Shown here: one piece after another, positions 1 to 6,567 of the stretch
Layout: every line of letters begins with the position of its first letter
Numbering within the stretch: the stretch's first letter is position 1
Translations under genes and position numbers: made by a program
Assembly: GCA_900543275.1 (NCBI GenBank)
Contig: UQQL01000069.1
Location: 1 to 10,056 of the forward strand
Length of the DNA stretch: 10,056 nt
Origin: an uncultured Collinsella sp.
GTDB lineage: Bacteria; Actinomycetota; Coriobacteriia; Coriobacteriales; Coriobacteriaceae
Reading direction: 5' to 3'
Notes under the pieces: generated by a model
Databases searched by the model: none
What the model saw: only the letters and a program-made list of their open reading frames with translations
Told to the model about the DNA's origin: nothing

Positions 1-29
1 GCTCTGGGCGGCGCGCAGCGTCGACCGGT

Positions 30-51
30 CCGCCGTTCGTTAGAACGGCGG
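30..51 (-). terminator. Stem-loop after the hydroxyacid dehydrogenase gene (possible terminator)
   Basis: A perfect 9-bp stem, CCGCCGTTC (30-38) and GAACGGCGG (43-51), encloses the 4-nt loop GTTA. It begins 4 nt after the TAG stop of the dehydrogenase gene read on the minus strand. No T-run follows the stem on either strand, so it is not a classical intrinsic terminator. It may protect the mRNA 3' end or act with Rho. Confidence 0.4.
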
Positions 52-55
52 AACC

Positions 56-991
56 CTAATGTTCGATCCAGCAGCGCAGGGTCTCGCCGGCCTGCAGGTG
101 ACGCAGATTCTCCGCGGCGATGTCGACGACGTTGTTGAGCGTGGCTGCCAGGTGGAACCAGCCGGAGACGTGCGGCGTGATGAGCATGTTGGGCGCATCC
201 CACAGGGGGCTTGTCGCGGGCAGCGGTTCGGGGTCGGTGACGTCGACCGCGGCGCCGGCGAGATGTCCCGACTCCAGAACGGCAACCAAGTCATCGGTGA
301 CCACAAGGTCGCCGCGGCCGCCGTTGGCAAAGAAGGCACCTGGTTTCATCGCGGCAAAGAACTCGGCGTTCGCCAGACCGCGGGTCTCGGGCGTGCTCGG
401 CATAAAGGATGCGACGATGTCGGCCTCTGCCAGGCGCTCAGGTAGGGCGTCCATGCCGTCCATGTCCTCAAACACAATGGGGTAGACGAGTGGATGGCGC
501 TTGATGCCGCGGACGTGCGCGCCCATGCCGCGGCAGAGCGTGGCAAAGTGACCGCCGATATCGCCCGCGCCCAGCACCAGCACGTTGGCGTTTTTGAGCG
601 AGGTAACTGGCCCCAAATCCTCCCAGCGATGTTCGCGCTGCAAGTCGTGATAGCCGGGCAGGCGCTTCATCATGGAAAGGACCATGGCAAACATGTGCTC
701 GCTCACGGCCTGGCCGTAGGCGCCCACCGAGCAAGACAGTTTGGCGTCGGCTGGCACGGTGCCGGCGGCCAAGTAATCGTCATAGCCCGCGGTCTGTAGT
801 TGCAGCAGCTGGAGGTGCTCGCACGCGGTAAGTAGGGCAGGGTCTATGTTGCCCAAGATCACGTCGGCGTTGGCGACTTGTTCGCGCGTGATAGCGTCGG
901 CGCTCGTGTAGATAAAGTCCTCGCCCGGAGCGCTCGACTCAAGAATTGCGCGATGGTGGTCGTTGACGGGCAGCAAAACCAAGATGTTCAC
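56..991 (-). CDS. D-2-hydroxyacid dehydrogenase (NAD(P)-dependent), 311 aa
   Basis: This is a cytosolic D-isomer-specific 2-hydroxyacid dehydrogenase, of the family that interconverts 2-oxoacids and D-2-hydroxyacids (glyoxylate/hydroxypyruvate reductase, phosphoglycerate dehydrogenase relatives). The nucleotide-binding glycine motif GAGDIGG is at residues 141-147. The catalytic triad is visible: Arg226 in NGGRGD, Glu255 in DPEP and His274 in TPHVSGW. The strand after the glycine motif ends in GIKRH with no acidic residue, which suggests NADP(H) rather than NAD(H); this is inference. I chose the GTG at 991 because AAAGGA lies 6-7 nt upstream and the N-terminus then reads MNILVLLP, the usual first beta strand. 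An in-frame ATG at 1066 would add 25 unrelated residues and run through the leader palindrome. The length is normal for the family. The substrate cannot be told from sequence. The gene lies downstream of map but behind map's terminator, so it probably has its own promoter. Confidence 0.9.
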   Translation of the reverse strand: MNILVLLPVNDHHRAILESSAPGEDFIYTSADAITREQVANADVILGNIDPALLTACEHLQLLQLQTAGYDDYLAAGTVPADAKLSCSVGAYGQAVSEHMFAMVLSMMKRLPGYHDLQREHRWEDLGPVTSLKNANVLVLGAGDIGGHFATLCRGMGAHVRGIKRHPLVYPIVFEDMDGMDALPERLAEADIVASFMPSTPETRGLANAEFFAAMKPGAFFANGGRGDLVVTDDLVAVLESGHLAGAAVDVTDPEPLPATSPLWDAPNMLITPHVSGWFHLAATLNNVVDIAAENLRHLQAGETLRCWIEH

Positions 992-1011
992 AAGTAGTCC
1001 TTTCCGCTTGA

Positions 1012-1044
1012 CCCGCCAAAAAGGGACAGGTTTATTTTGGCGGG
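1012..1044. repeat. 10-bp-arm palindrome in the dehydrogenase leader
   Basis: CCCGCCAAAA (1012-1021) is the exact inverse of TTTTGGCGGG (1035-1044), separated by 13 nt that read TAAACCTGTCCCT on the minus strand. It sits between the map terminator and the ribosome binding site of the dehydrogenase, so it would form a hairpin in that gene's 5' leader. On the plus strand the stem is followed by TTTT (1045-1048), but no plus-strand gene precedes it. It could be a leader regulatory hairpin or a copy of a dispersed intergenic palindrome. The sequence alone does not decide. Confidence 0.6.
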
Positions 1045-1068
1045 TTTTATCAGGCAAAACGTTCAAAC

Positions 1069-1112
1069 AAAAACGCCGGATGCTAGACGAGCGTGCCCGT
1101 CAGCATCCGGCG
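1069..1112 (-). terminator. Intrinsic (Rho-independent) terminator of map
   Basis: Read on the minus strand, the map stop codon is followed at once by CGCCGGATGCT (1112-1102), whose perfect 11-bp complement lies at 1074-1084. The stem can extend inward by GACG/CGTC past one bulged base, leaving an 8-nt loop. The stem is followed by TTTTTGTTT (from 1073 downward). This is a textbook terminator and it separates map from the dehydrogenase gene. Confidence 0.92.
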
Positions 1113-1121
1113 CATCCACGG

Positions 1122-2009
1122 CTACCAGCTCAGCAGCTCGTAGCCGTCCTCGGTCACTACGAGCTGTACCTCGCACTGGGCCGAATCGCTGCCGTCCTTG
1201 GTGCGCACACACCAGCCGTCGCCCTTGCTAATCTTGATGTCGGGCGCTCCGGCATTGACCATGGGCTCGATGGTAAAGACCATGCCCGGAGCCATGATGG
1301 TGTCCACATCGGGCGCCTCGGTGGTAAAGCCTACAAACGGGTCCTCGTGGAACTCCTTGCCAATGCCGTGTCCGCCGTACTCGCGCACCACGCTAAAACC
1401 GGCGTCCTCGACCGTCTTTTGCACGGCCTCGGCCATCACGGACAGCGGTAGCCATGGCTTGACGGCGGCTAGACCCGCTTCCACGCTGGCGCGAGTGACG
1501 TCGACCAGACGCTGGCGCTCGGCAGAGACCTTGCCGATGCAGAACATGCGGCTCGAATCGCTAAAGTAGCCGTCCAAGATCGTGGAACAATCGACGTTGA
1601 TGATGTCGCCCTCGTGCAGCACGTCCGTATCGCAGGGGATGCCGTGACAGACCACGTCGTTGATCGAGGTGCACACGCTCTTGGGGTAGCCCTCATAGTT
1701 GAGGTCAGCCGGCGTGCCACCGTGTTCGATGGTGTAGTCGTAGATCATCTGGTCGATCTGGTTGGTGGTCATGCCCGCGGCGATGTGCTCGCCTACGTAG
1801 TCGAGCACGCCCACGTTGATGGCGGCCGAGCGCTTGATGCCCTCGATGTCGGCGGGTGTCTTGTAGAGCGTGCGGGGCAGAACCTCCCAGCCCTCTTCCC
1901 ACAAGCGCTCGAGGCGCTCATCAAAGGCGCTATGGCATTTCTTGTATTTCTTGCCGCTGCCGCACCAGCAAGCGCCGTTGCGGCCGGGCACGGGTCCATT
2001 GTCAAACAT
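1122..2009 (-). CDS. map: Methionine aminopeptidase type I with N-terminal SEC-C zinc motif, 295 aa
   Basis: The enzyme removes the initiator methionine from nascent proteins in the cytosol and uses two metal ions. The five metal ligands of the pita-bread fold are visible: Asp140 (NVDCST), Asp151 (YFSDSSR), His214 (GGHGIG), Glu248 (TIEP) and Glu280 (CEVQ). His122 (CHGIP) and His221 (FHEDP) match the conserved substrate-contacting histidines. Residues 11-26 form a SEC-C type zinc motif, C-x-C-x8-C-H (Cys14, Cys16, Cys25, His26), an extension seen in a subset of bacterial MetAPs and thought to bind the ribosome or another partner. This makes the protein about 40 residues longer than the E. coli enzyme. 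The ATG at 2009 has AAAGGAAG 6 nt upstream. The gene follows the radical SAM gene by 223 nt less than its own leader would need for a clear promoter (gap of 55 nt), so cotranscription is likely. An intrinsic terminator lies immediately downstream. Confidence 0.97.
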   Translation of the reverse strand: MFDNGPVPGRNGACWCGSGKKYKKCHSAFDERLERLWEEGWEVLPRTLYKTPADIEGIKRSAAINVGVLDYVGEHIAAGMTTNQIDQMIYDYTIEHGGTPADLNYEGYPKSVCTSINDVVCHGIPCDTDVLHEGDIINVDCSTILDGYFSDSSRMFCIGKVSAERQRLVDVTRASVEAGLAAVKPWLPLSVMAEAVQKTVEDAGFSVVREYGGHGIGKEFHEDPFVGFTTEAPDVDTIMAPGMVFTIEPMVNAGAPDIKISKGDGWCVRTKDGSDSAQCEVQLVVTEDGYELLSW

Positions 2010-2064
2010 GGCTAACTTCCTTTCATTCGCAGCTAGTATAGCCCACTCACAGGGCAGCTGCGCG

Positions 2065-2841
2065 CTAGTAGCTCACCTGGCAGGGAATGCCGAGGGCTTG
2101 GACGCGCGCGGCAATGGCGTCGAGCACCTCGGGCGCCGCTTTAGCAAGGCCGGCGACCGGTGTCTCGCGCGCCACCGTGTAGATGGTCGCTTCTTGCGGG
2201 CGAATGCGCTCAAGCGCCACGAGCCAGGGGGCAACGTACTCCTCGCCGGTGTTGTCGATGGGCTTGCCCTGATACTCACCGGTCAAAAAGATCGTCTGGA
2301 TAATAACGTGACCGTCAAAGCTTTCGAACGTCTCAATCTGGTGCTCGACGTCGTAGGGGCCAACAGGCTGGTCGAGCAGCTGGATAAACGCCGGGTCGAC
2401 GGTATCGAGCTTAAGAATGTTGTCGTCGACCATCATGAGCGCATCGTGTACCTGGGGACGGTCGGCGCGTGTGCCGTTGGAGAGCACGGCGATCTTGGAG
2501 TTTGGGGCAAGCTCGTCGCGCAGCGCGACGGCGCCGGCGATGGCCTGCGGAAACTCCGGCGCGGCGGTGGGCTCGCCGTTGCCTGCGAAGGTGATCACAT
2601 CGGGGAGCTCGCCCTCGGCTGCCATCTCGCGCAGCTTTGCCTCGAGCGCGTCGAGCACCACGGCAGCCGTGTTATACGGCTCGTGGCAGGGGCGCTCGGC
2701 ATTGAGGCCGTTTTCGCAGTAAATGCAGTCGAACGTGCAGATTTTGCCGCTGGCCGGCATCATGTTGACGCCGAGCGAGAGACCAAGGCGACGGCTGCGA
2801 ACGGGCCCAAAGATGGGGCTGGCATTCAAAAACGTAGACAT
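2065..2841 (-). CDS. Radical SAM protein (COG0731-like Fe-S oxidoreductase), 258 aa
   Basis: This is a radical S-adenosylmethionine enzyme. The CxxxCxxC cluster motif is CTFDCIYC, with Cys35, Cys39 and Cys42 binding the [4Fe-4S] cluster. FAGNGEPT (85-92) is the GGEP-type SAM-binding strand. The N-terminal FGPVRSRRLGLSLGVN is characteristic of the group annotated as COG0731 Fe-S oxidoreductases, related to wyosine-synthesis proteins; the substrate is not known to me. I chose the ATG at 2841 (MSTFLNAS) because GAGGAG at 2856-2851 lies 9 nt upstream. The ATG at 2847 would leave only 3 nt, and an in-frame ATG at 2955 would add 38 residues unlike the family. There is no visible second Fe-S cluster domain. 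It is the first gene of a probable two-gene unit with map, 55 nt apart. No functional link between the two is evident. Confidence 0.88.
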   Translation of the reverse strand: MSTFLNASPIFGPVRSRRLGLSLGVNMMPASGKICTFDCIYCENGLNAERPCHEPYNTAAVVLDALEAKLREMAAEGELPDVITFAGNGEPTAAPEFPQAIAGAVALRDELAPNSKIAVLSNGTRADRPQVHDALMMVDDNILKLDTVDPAFIQLLDQPVGPYDVEHQIETFESFDGHVIIQTIFLTGEYQGKPIDNTGEEYVAPWLVALERIRPQEATIYTVARETPVAGLAKAAPEVLDAIAARVQALGIPCQVSY

Positions 2842-2850
2842 AGACATATG

Positions 2851-2856
2851 CTCCTC
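2851..2856 (-). promoter_or_regulatory. Ribosome binding site deciding the radical SAM start
   Basis: GAGGAG on the minus strand lies 9 nt before the ATG at 2841 and only 3 nt before the ATG at 2847. It therefore favours the shorter protein. Confidence 0.7.
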
Positions 2857-2890
2857 AAGACAATTGTGCCTAAGCATAGCATCGGCTCCG

Positions 2891-2913
2891 AAGCAAGGTG
2901 CGGGCTCTTGCTT
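2891..2913. promoter_or_regulatory. Dyad AAGCAAG-N9-CTTGCTT in the divergent intergenic region
   Basis: A perfect 7-bp inverted repeat (2891-2897 and 2907-2913) lies 50-72 nt upstream of the radical SAM start, in the 225-bp gap between that gene and the divergent hydrolase. Its size and spacing suit an operator for a dimeric regulator, but a convincing -35/-10 pair is not visible on either strand here. Nothing else clear is seen in this gap apart from the 8-bp palindrome TGTTAACA near 2986. Confidence 0.3.
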
Positions 2914-3066
2914 TACAAGTTTCGTTTTTGCACGTCGCTCATTATGCCGTGCCATGAAAAGCCTCAGGTCGGGTACAGTTAATCTGTTAACAAAGCGTAA
3001 AGCAATGCGGGTCTATCCAACCGTACTGACGGGCAACTGGATGGGCATTGACGATGGGAACACAAC

Positions 3067-3864
3067 ATGGATTTTACGGTTGAGAATGCGGGCACCACGA
3101 TCGCCTGTCGCGAGTATGCCGGCCCGGTTGTATCGTCCGATACGCCCGCCTTGGTGTGCGTGCACGGCGCCTGCGTCGACGGCGTCTTCTTTGACGCCAT
3201 CGCCCGCGAGCTCGCCTGTGACTACCGCGTCATTGCCTACGATCGCCGCGGTTGCGGCGAGAGCGGCGACGCTGCAGACGGACGCTACGACCTCGCCGCC
3301 CAAGCCGCCGACCTGCAGGCCGTTATTGAGCATATCGGCGCTCCGGCAAACGTGCTCGCGCACAGTGCCGGTACGCTGGTGACCCTGGAGCTTCTCCGTG
3401 CAAACCCCGCCATAATCTCGCGTGCGATTCTGCATGAACCCGCCGTGACGGATGATGGTGCCGGCCTGGGCGCGGCCCCAGTTTTGCTCGAGATGATCGC
3501 CGCGGGAAAGGTCTCCAGGGCATTACGGGCCTTCCTGGGCGCCATCGGCGATTCGGACCCTGAGGCCCCCAAGTTAACCGAGGCAGAAGCCAAGTATGCC
3601 CTGCGCAACGGCCGCAGTTTCATGGCGAACGAATACGGGATTACTATGACCCGCGTTCCCGATTGGAATAGCGTTCGCGCGTCAAAAACGGTGGCCGCCG
3701 TGCTCCTGGGCGAGCTCTCGATTGGCACGCCCCGCGAGGCTGGCACGCGAGCGGCTGCCGAATATCTCGATTGCCCTCTCGTGACGATCCCGGGTGCGCA
3801 TAACGGTCTGCGCGATCGCCCGGCAGCGGCTGCCCGGGCTGTCCGTGGCATCCTGGGGCTCTAA
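3067..3864 (+). CDS. Alpha/beta hydrolase, 265 aa
   Basis: This is a cytosolic alpha/beta hydrolase-fold enzyme with no signal peptide. The oxyanion motif is VHGACVDG (His33-Gly34). The nucleophile elbow is AHSAG with Ser100; the usual first Gly of GxSxG is Ala98. The general base is His245 in GAHNG near the C-terminus. The acid is less certain; Glu217 in GELSIGTP stands where the family normally has Asp. YDRRGCGES (58-66) is the conserved stretch after strand 4. The length is typical, and residues about 126-205 form the variable cap. The substrate cannot be predicted: esterase, lactonase, C-C hydrolase and haloperoxidase-like functions all share these motifs. The start at 3067 has only a weak GGGA about 8 nt upstream, so expression may be low. 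The gene is transcribed alone, divergent from the radical SAM gene, and no clear terminator follows. Confidence 0.85.
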   Translation: MDFTVENAGTTIACREYAGPVVSSDTPALVCVHGACVDGVFFDAIARELACDYRVIAYDRRGCGESGDAADGRYDLAAQAADLQAVIEHIGAPANVLAHSAGTLVTLELLRANPAIISRAILHEPAVTDDGAGLGAAPVLLEMIAAGKVSRALRAFLGAIGDSDPEAPKLTEAEAKYALRNGRSFMANEYGITMTRVPDWNSVRASKTVAAVLLGELSIGTPREAGTRAAAEYLDCPLVTIPGAHNGLRDRPAAAARAVRGILGL

Positions 3865-4008
3865 CACTCGCAATGGCCAAAGCAGGCTTCACCCGCAAAC
3901 GTTTCGGCCGTGTTAACAAATGTGCTCAAAACCTCACGTCTGCGACTTCAATCGCGCCGCCTGCCAACTCATAAAAATGTAACAGCATTCACGTACTTAC
4001 CTGCATCG

Positions 4009-4051
4009 ACAAGGTGTTACCCTTGTAGCATTTGGAACCCACCGCTACCAT
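4009..4051 (+). promoter_or_regulatory. Candidate promoter and overlapping dyad for the HD-GYP operon
   Basis: TTGTAG (4023-4028) and TACCAT (4046-4051) each match the sigma-70 consensus at 4 of 6 positions with a 17-bp spacer. The dyad ACAAGG-N6-CCTTGT (4009-4026) overlaps the -35 and could be an operator. The predicted transcript would start near 4058 and leave a leader of about 18 nt. The rest of the 3865-4075 gap shows nothing I can name. Confidence 0.35.
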
Positions 4052-4075
4052 GCGAAACTATCGAAAGGGCCCCAT

Positions 4076-5956
4076 ATGCTCAATAATCACGAGGTCAATC
4101 TAACCGACGAGGAGGCTGCCGCTGAGGTCGCCCGTGTCGCGAAGACCTACCCCGTGGTGCGTTTGCTGTCGGCCGATCAGATTAAGAGGGAGCCTAACTG
4201 CTTGCTCGCCGGCGATCGCTGCCCTTGTCTGCGTCAGTCGAGTCTTGAGGCCTTGGCAGACTCCGATGAGGTGTCGGAGCAGCTGCTCAATGATGGTACT
4301 GAGTACCGCGCTCGCCTGCGCCCTCTGAAGGTCGAGGGCGAGCCTCATGTCCTGCTGATGGTGCGTCCGATCGATGAGCAAGAGGCCGCAGAAGAGGACC
4401 TTGTCTACACCGACGTGCTGACGAGTGTGCGCAATCGCCGATATTACGAGGAAAAGCTCCGAAGCGTCCGCATGAATGCCGGCGTTGCGATGATCGACCT
4501 TGATGATTTTAGGGTCTTCAACGATACATGTGGCCGTCATGCCGGCGACCTTGCGCTCGGTGCTGTGGCGACAGCCATGCGCAGCGGAATCCGTTCGACT
4601 GACGAGCTTGTGCGCTATGGCTGCGACAAGTTTGTGGTTGTCATGCCCAATATTCCCTCCGATGACTTCACCCGTCGCCTGCATCAGGTGTCCGATGCCG
4701 TTCGTTCCACGATTATTCCGGGCCATGAGTACGTGAGCTTGACGGCATGTGTTGGTGGTGTTCGCATTCATGGCGAGACGGTCGATGAGGGCGTTGGCCG
4801 CGCTGTCCAGTTATTGAGCCGCGCTAAGGCAAAAGCCGGTACGGTCGTGACCGACGCCGATTCCATCGAGGCTTTCCAAAGCGAAAAGCCTTTGGTGCTT
4901 ATTGTCGATGACTCCGAGATGAACCGAGTCATTCTCAACGAGATGCTCAAGGACGAGTATTGCATCCTCGAGGCCGACAACGGTCGTACGGCACTCGACA
5001 TGGTCGACCGCTATGGCGATGAGTTGTCGCTCGTGCTGCTGGATATTGTCATGCCGGGCATAAGCGGCTTTGAGGTGCTGGCCGATCTGTCGCGCCGATC
5101 GGGCATCGACAATCTGCCTGTCATGATGATTTCGAGTGAAGATTCCGATGATATGGTTCTGCGCGCGTACGAGCTGGGCGCCTCAGACTATATCAACCGC
5201 CCGTTTGACTCCCGTATCGTGCGCCGCCGCGTAAACAACACCATCCGCCTGTACGCCAAACAGCGCCGCCTGACGAGCCTGCTGTCCCAGCAGTACAACG
5301 AGCGCGTCAAGAACAGTCGCATGCTCATCGACATCATGGCTGGCGTCATGGAGCTTCGCAACGGCGAGAGCGGCAGGCACGTTACGAACATCGAGAAGCT
5401 GACCGAGCTGCTGCTTGGCTGTCTGGTCCAGCGTAGCGGCACGATCTTCCTCGACAATGAGGAACGCTCCACGATCGCCCTGGCTTCGGCGCTGCACGAT
5501 ATCGGCAAGATGTCGATTGACGATGCGATTCTCAACAAGCCCGGACGCCTTACGCCCGAGGAGTTCGAGATCATGAAGACGCATACCACGATCGGCGCCG
5601 ATATGCTGCTTGAGCTGGGTAGCCATCACGCCGGCAATGCGCTTATGGAATATGCGTACCAGATTGCGCGTTGGCATCACGAGCGCTGGGACGGCAAGGG
5701 TTATCCCGATGGCCTCAAGGGCGACGATATCCCCATCGCCGCGCAGGTGGTTTCGGTGGCCGACGTGTACGATGCACTGACGAGTGTGCGCGTGTACAAG
5801 GACGCTATCCCGCACGAGGAGGCAATCCAGATGATCCTGGACGGTAAGTGCGGCACCTTTAACCCGCTGCTGCTCGATTGCCTGCTCGAGGTGCAAGACC
5901 AAATTGCCGAGACGTTGGCACGCCCCGCCGACGTCGTCGCGTTTCCCACGATTTAG
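4076..5956 (+). CDS. Degenerate GGDEF - receiver - HD-GYP c-di-GMP phosphodiesterase, 626 aa
   Basis: This is a multidomain cytosolic signalling protein without membrane segments. Residues about 25-105 look like a PAS-type module carrying Cys42, Cys49 and Cys51. Residues 110-260 are a GGDEF domain. The metal-binding Asp141 and FxxFND are kept, but the signature is GCDKF (182-186) instead of GGDEF, so cyclase activity is doubtful. RSTD (173-176), exactly five residues before it, fits the RxxD allosteric c-di-GMP site. Residues 272-390 are a receiver with Asp278/Asp279 and phosphoacceptor Asp323; the usual Lys is Arg375 (INRPF). Residues 415-610 are an HD-GYP domain with HDIGK (474-478), HHERWDGKGYP (534-544) and VADVYDAL, apparently intact, so it should hydrolyse c-di-GMP. 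AAAGGG lies 6 nt before the ATG. An HPt gene follows after 24 nt. The likely role is a phosphorylation-controlled phosphodiesterase, with activity inferred from motifs. Confidence 0.93.
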   Translation: MLNNHEVNLTDEEAAAEVARVAKTYPVVRLLSADQIKREPNCLLAGDRCPCLRQSSLEALADSDEVSEQLLNDGTEYRARLRPLKVEGEPHVLLMVRPIDEQEAAEEDLVYTDVLTSVRNRRYYEEKLRSVRMNAGVAMIDLDDFRVFNDTCGRHAGDLALGAVATAMRSGIRSTDELVRYGCDKFVVVMPNIPSDDFTRRLHQVSDAVRSTIIPGHEYVSLTACVGGVRIHGETVDEGVGRAVQLLSRAKAKAGTVVTDADSIEAFQSEKPLVLIVDDSEMNRVILNEMLKDEYCILEADNGRTALDMVDRYGDELSLVLLDIVMPGISGFEVLADLSRRSGIDNLPVMMISSEDSDDMVLRAYELGASDYINRPFDSRIVRRRVNNTIRLYAKQRRLTSLLSQQYNERVKNSRMLIDIMAGVMELRNGESGRHVTNIEKLTELLLGCLVQRSGTIFLDNEERSTIALASALHDIGKMSIDDAILNKPGRLTPEEFEIMKTHTTIGADMLLELGSHHAGNALMEYAYQIARWHHERWDGKGYPDGLKGDDIPIAAQVVSVADVYDALTSVRVYKDAIPHEEAIQMILDGKCGTFNPLLLDCLLEVQDQIAETLARPADVVAFPTI

Positions 5957-5980
5957 TTTGACCAAAGGAGTTTTTAATCC

Positions 5981-6337
5981 ATGATTTCCATGCGTGAGGC
6001 GTATGAGAAGATCGGCGCTAATTATGACGATGCGTGCGCTCGGCTGATGGGCGAGGAAATGCTTGCCCGCTTTGCCCTCAAGTTTTTGGATGACGAGAGC
6101 ATGGACAAGCTGGAGGCTGCCATGGCGGCAGGAGACGCCAGGGCAGCGTTTATGGCAGCGCATACGCTCAAAGGCGTGAGCCAGAACCTGGGATTCGATA
6201 ATCTGTACGAGCCAGCGGTCGTGGTGACCGAGGCACTGCGCGGCGCCGATGCCGTTGACGGCGCTCGCGCGGGAATGCATGCGCTGCAGCAGCAATATGC
6301 GGCCACGATGTCGGCCCTGCGCGAGGCGGCTGAATAA
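5981..6337 (+). CDS. Stand-alone HPt (histidine phosphotransfer) protein, 118 aa
   Basis: This is a small all-helical phosphotransfer protein. The signature AAHTLKGVSQNLGF (59-72) contains the phosphorylatable His61 and the HxLKGxxxxLG pattern of Hpt domains. The length is typical of a single domain, with no kinase or receiver attached. AAAGGAG lies 10 nt before the ATG at 5981. The gene starts 24 nt after the HD-GYP gene, so the two are almost certainly cotranscribed. The obvious inference is that His61 exchanges phosphate with Asp323 of the neighbouring receiver, as part of a relay whose sensor kinase lies elsewhere. The reverse role, draining phosphate from the receiver, is equally possible. 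A short weak stem (AGGGCT/AGCCTT, 6337-6352) follows the stop without a T-run. Confidence 0.93.
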   Translation: MISMREAYEKIGANYDDACARLMGEEMLARFALKFLDDESMDKLEAAMAAGDARAAFMAAHTLKGVSQNLGFDNLYEPAVVVTEALRGADAVDGARAGMHALQQQYAATMSALREAAE

Positions 6338-6360
6338 GGGCTTGCGAGCCTTGATGACTA

Positions 6361-6455
6361 TGAGAGTGGATAATCTCCCGTTTTAGGCCCGGTGGCGGCC
6401 TCAAAGTGGGAGATTATCCACTCTCGTTCGATACGTGTCCAAAAATCCACTCTCA
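6361..6455. repeat. Large intergenic palindrome with a third, competing arm
   Basis: GAGAGTGGATAATCTCCC (6362-6379) is perfectly complementary to 6408-6425, an 18-bp stem. A second small stem, AGGCC/GGCCT (6385-6389 and 6397-6401), lies inside the loop. A further copy of the right arm's end, ATCCACTCTCA, sits at 6445-6455 and is an exact 11-bp complement of 6361-6371, so the left arm can pair with either right arm. No T-run follows the stem on either strand, which argues against an intrinsic terminator. It lies between the HPt gene and the DUF2975 gene. It may be a dispersed palindromic repeat, a miniature mobile element, or a structured RNA. Confidence 0.85.
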
Positions 6456-6513
6456 CCCCTTCTGATTAGTGAATGGGCTATGCGCACTGGTGGGGCTTTC
6501 CGCATGCAATCCA

Positions 6514-6547
6514 TATCGTTGTTCGATAAACTATTCGAATAACGATA
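6514..6547. promoter_or_regulatory. Operator-like dyad upstream of the DUF2975/HTH operon
   Basis: Positions 6514-6526 and 6535-6547 form 13-bp arms (TATCGTTGTTCGA and TCGAATAACGATA) with one mismatch and an 8-nt centre. The outer half-sites TATCG and CGATA are 24 nt apart. The dyad ends 20 nt before the ATG at 6568. The same outer half-sites with the same 24-nt gap recur upstream of the ABC operon at 7559-7592. A regulator binding site is the best reading. No convincing -35/-10 pair could be placed around this copy. Confidence 0.6.
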
Positions 6548-6567
6548 GATTCGATGAGGGTGAGTGT

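Noticed and set aside
1870..2982. A 370-codon open frame on the plus strand opposite map and the radical SAM gene
   Set aside because: It is the antisense of two genes with intact catalytic motifs, has no ribosome site and no recognisable domain. Long antisense frames are expected in G+C-rich coding DNA.
3872..3906. GGCC...GGCC symmetry after the hydrolase gene as a terminator
   Set aside because: The arms are short and interrupted, the loop is long and no T-run follows.
4059..4065. TATCGAA upstream of the HD-GYP gene as another copy of the shared operator
   Set aside because: Only one half-site is present; no CGATA lies 24 nt away, so a chance 5-mer is the simpler explanation.
5183..6295. 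A 370-codon open frame on the minus strand across the HD-GYP and HPt genes
   Set aside because: It spans two well-supported genes on the other strand and their intergenic gap, and its translation resembles no known fold.
6354..6386. A 10-codon reading frame inside the left arm of the palindrome, possible leader peptide
   Set aside because: It has no ribosome binding site and no run of regulatory codons. The same short peptide reading appears on both strands merely because the sequence is palindromic.
6362..6425. The palindrome as intrinsic terminator for the HPt operon
   Set aside because: The stem is long enough, but it is followed by GTTCGATACG on the plus strand and ATAGTCATC on the minus strand, with no T-run.
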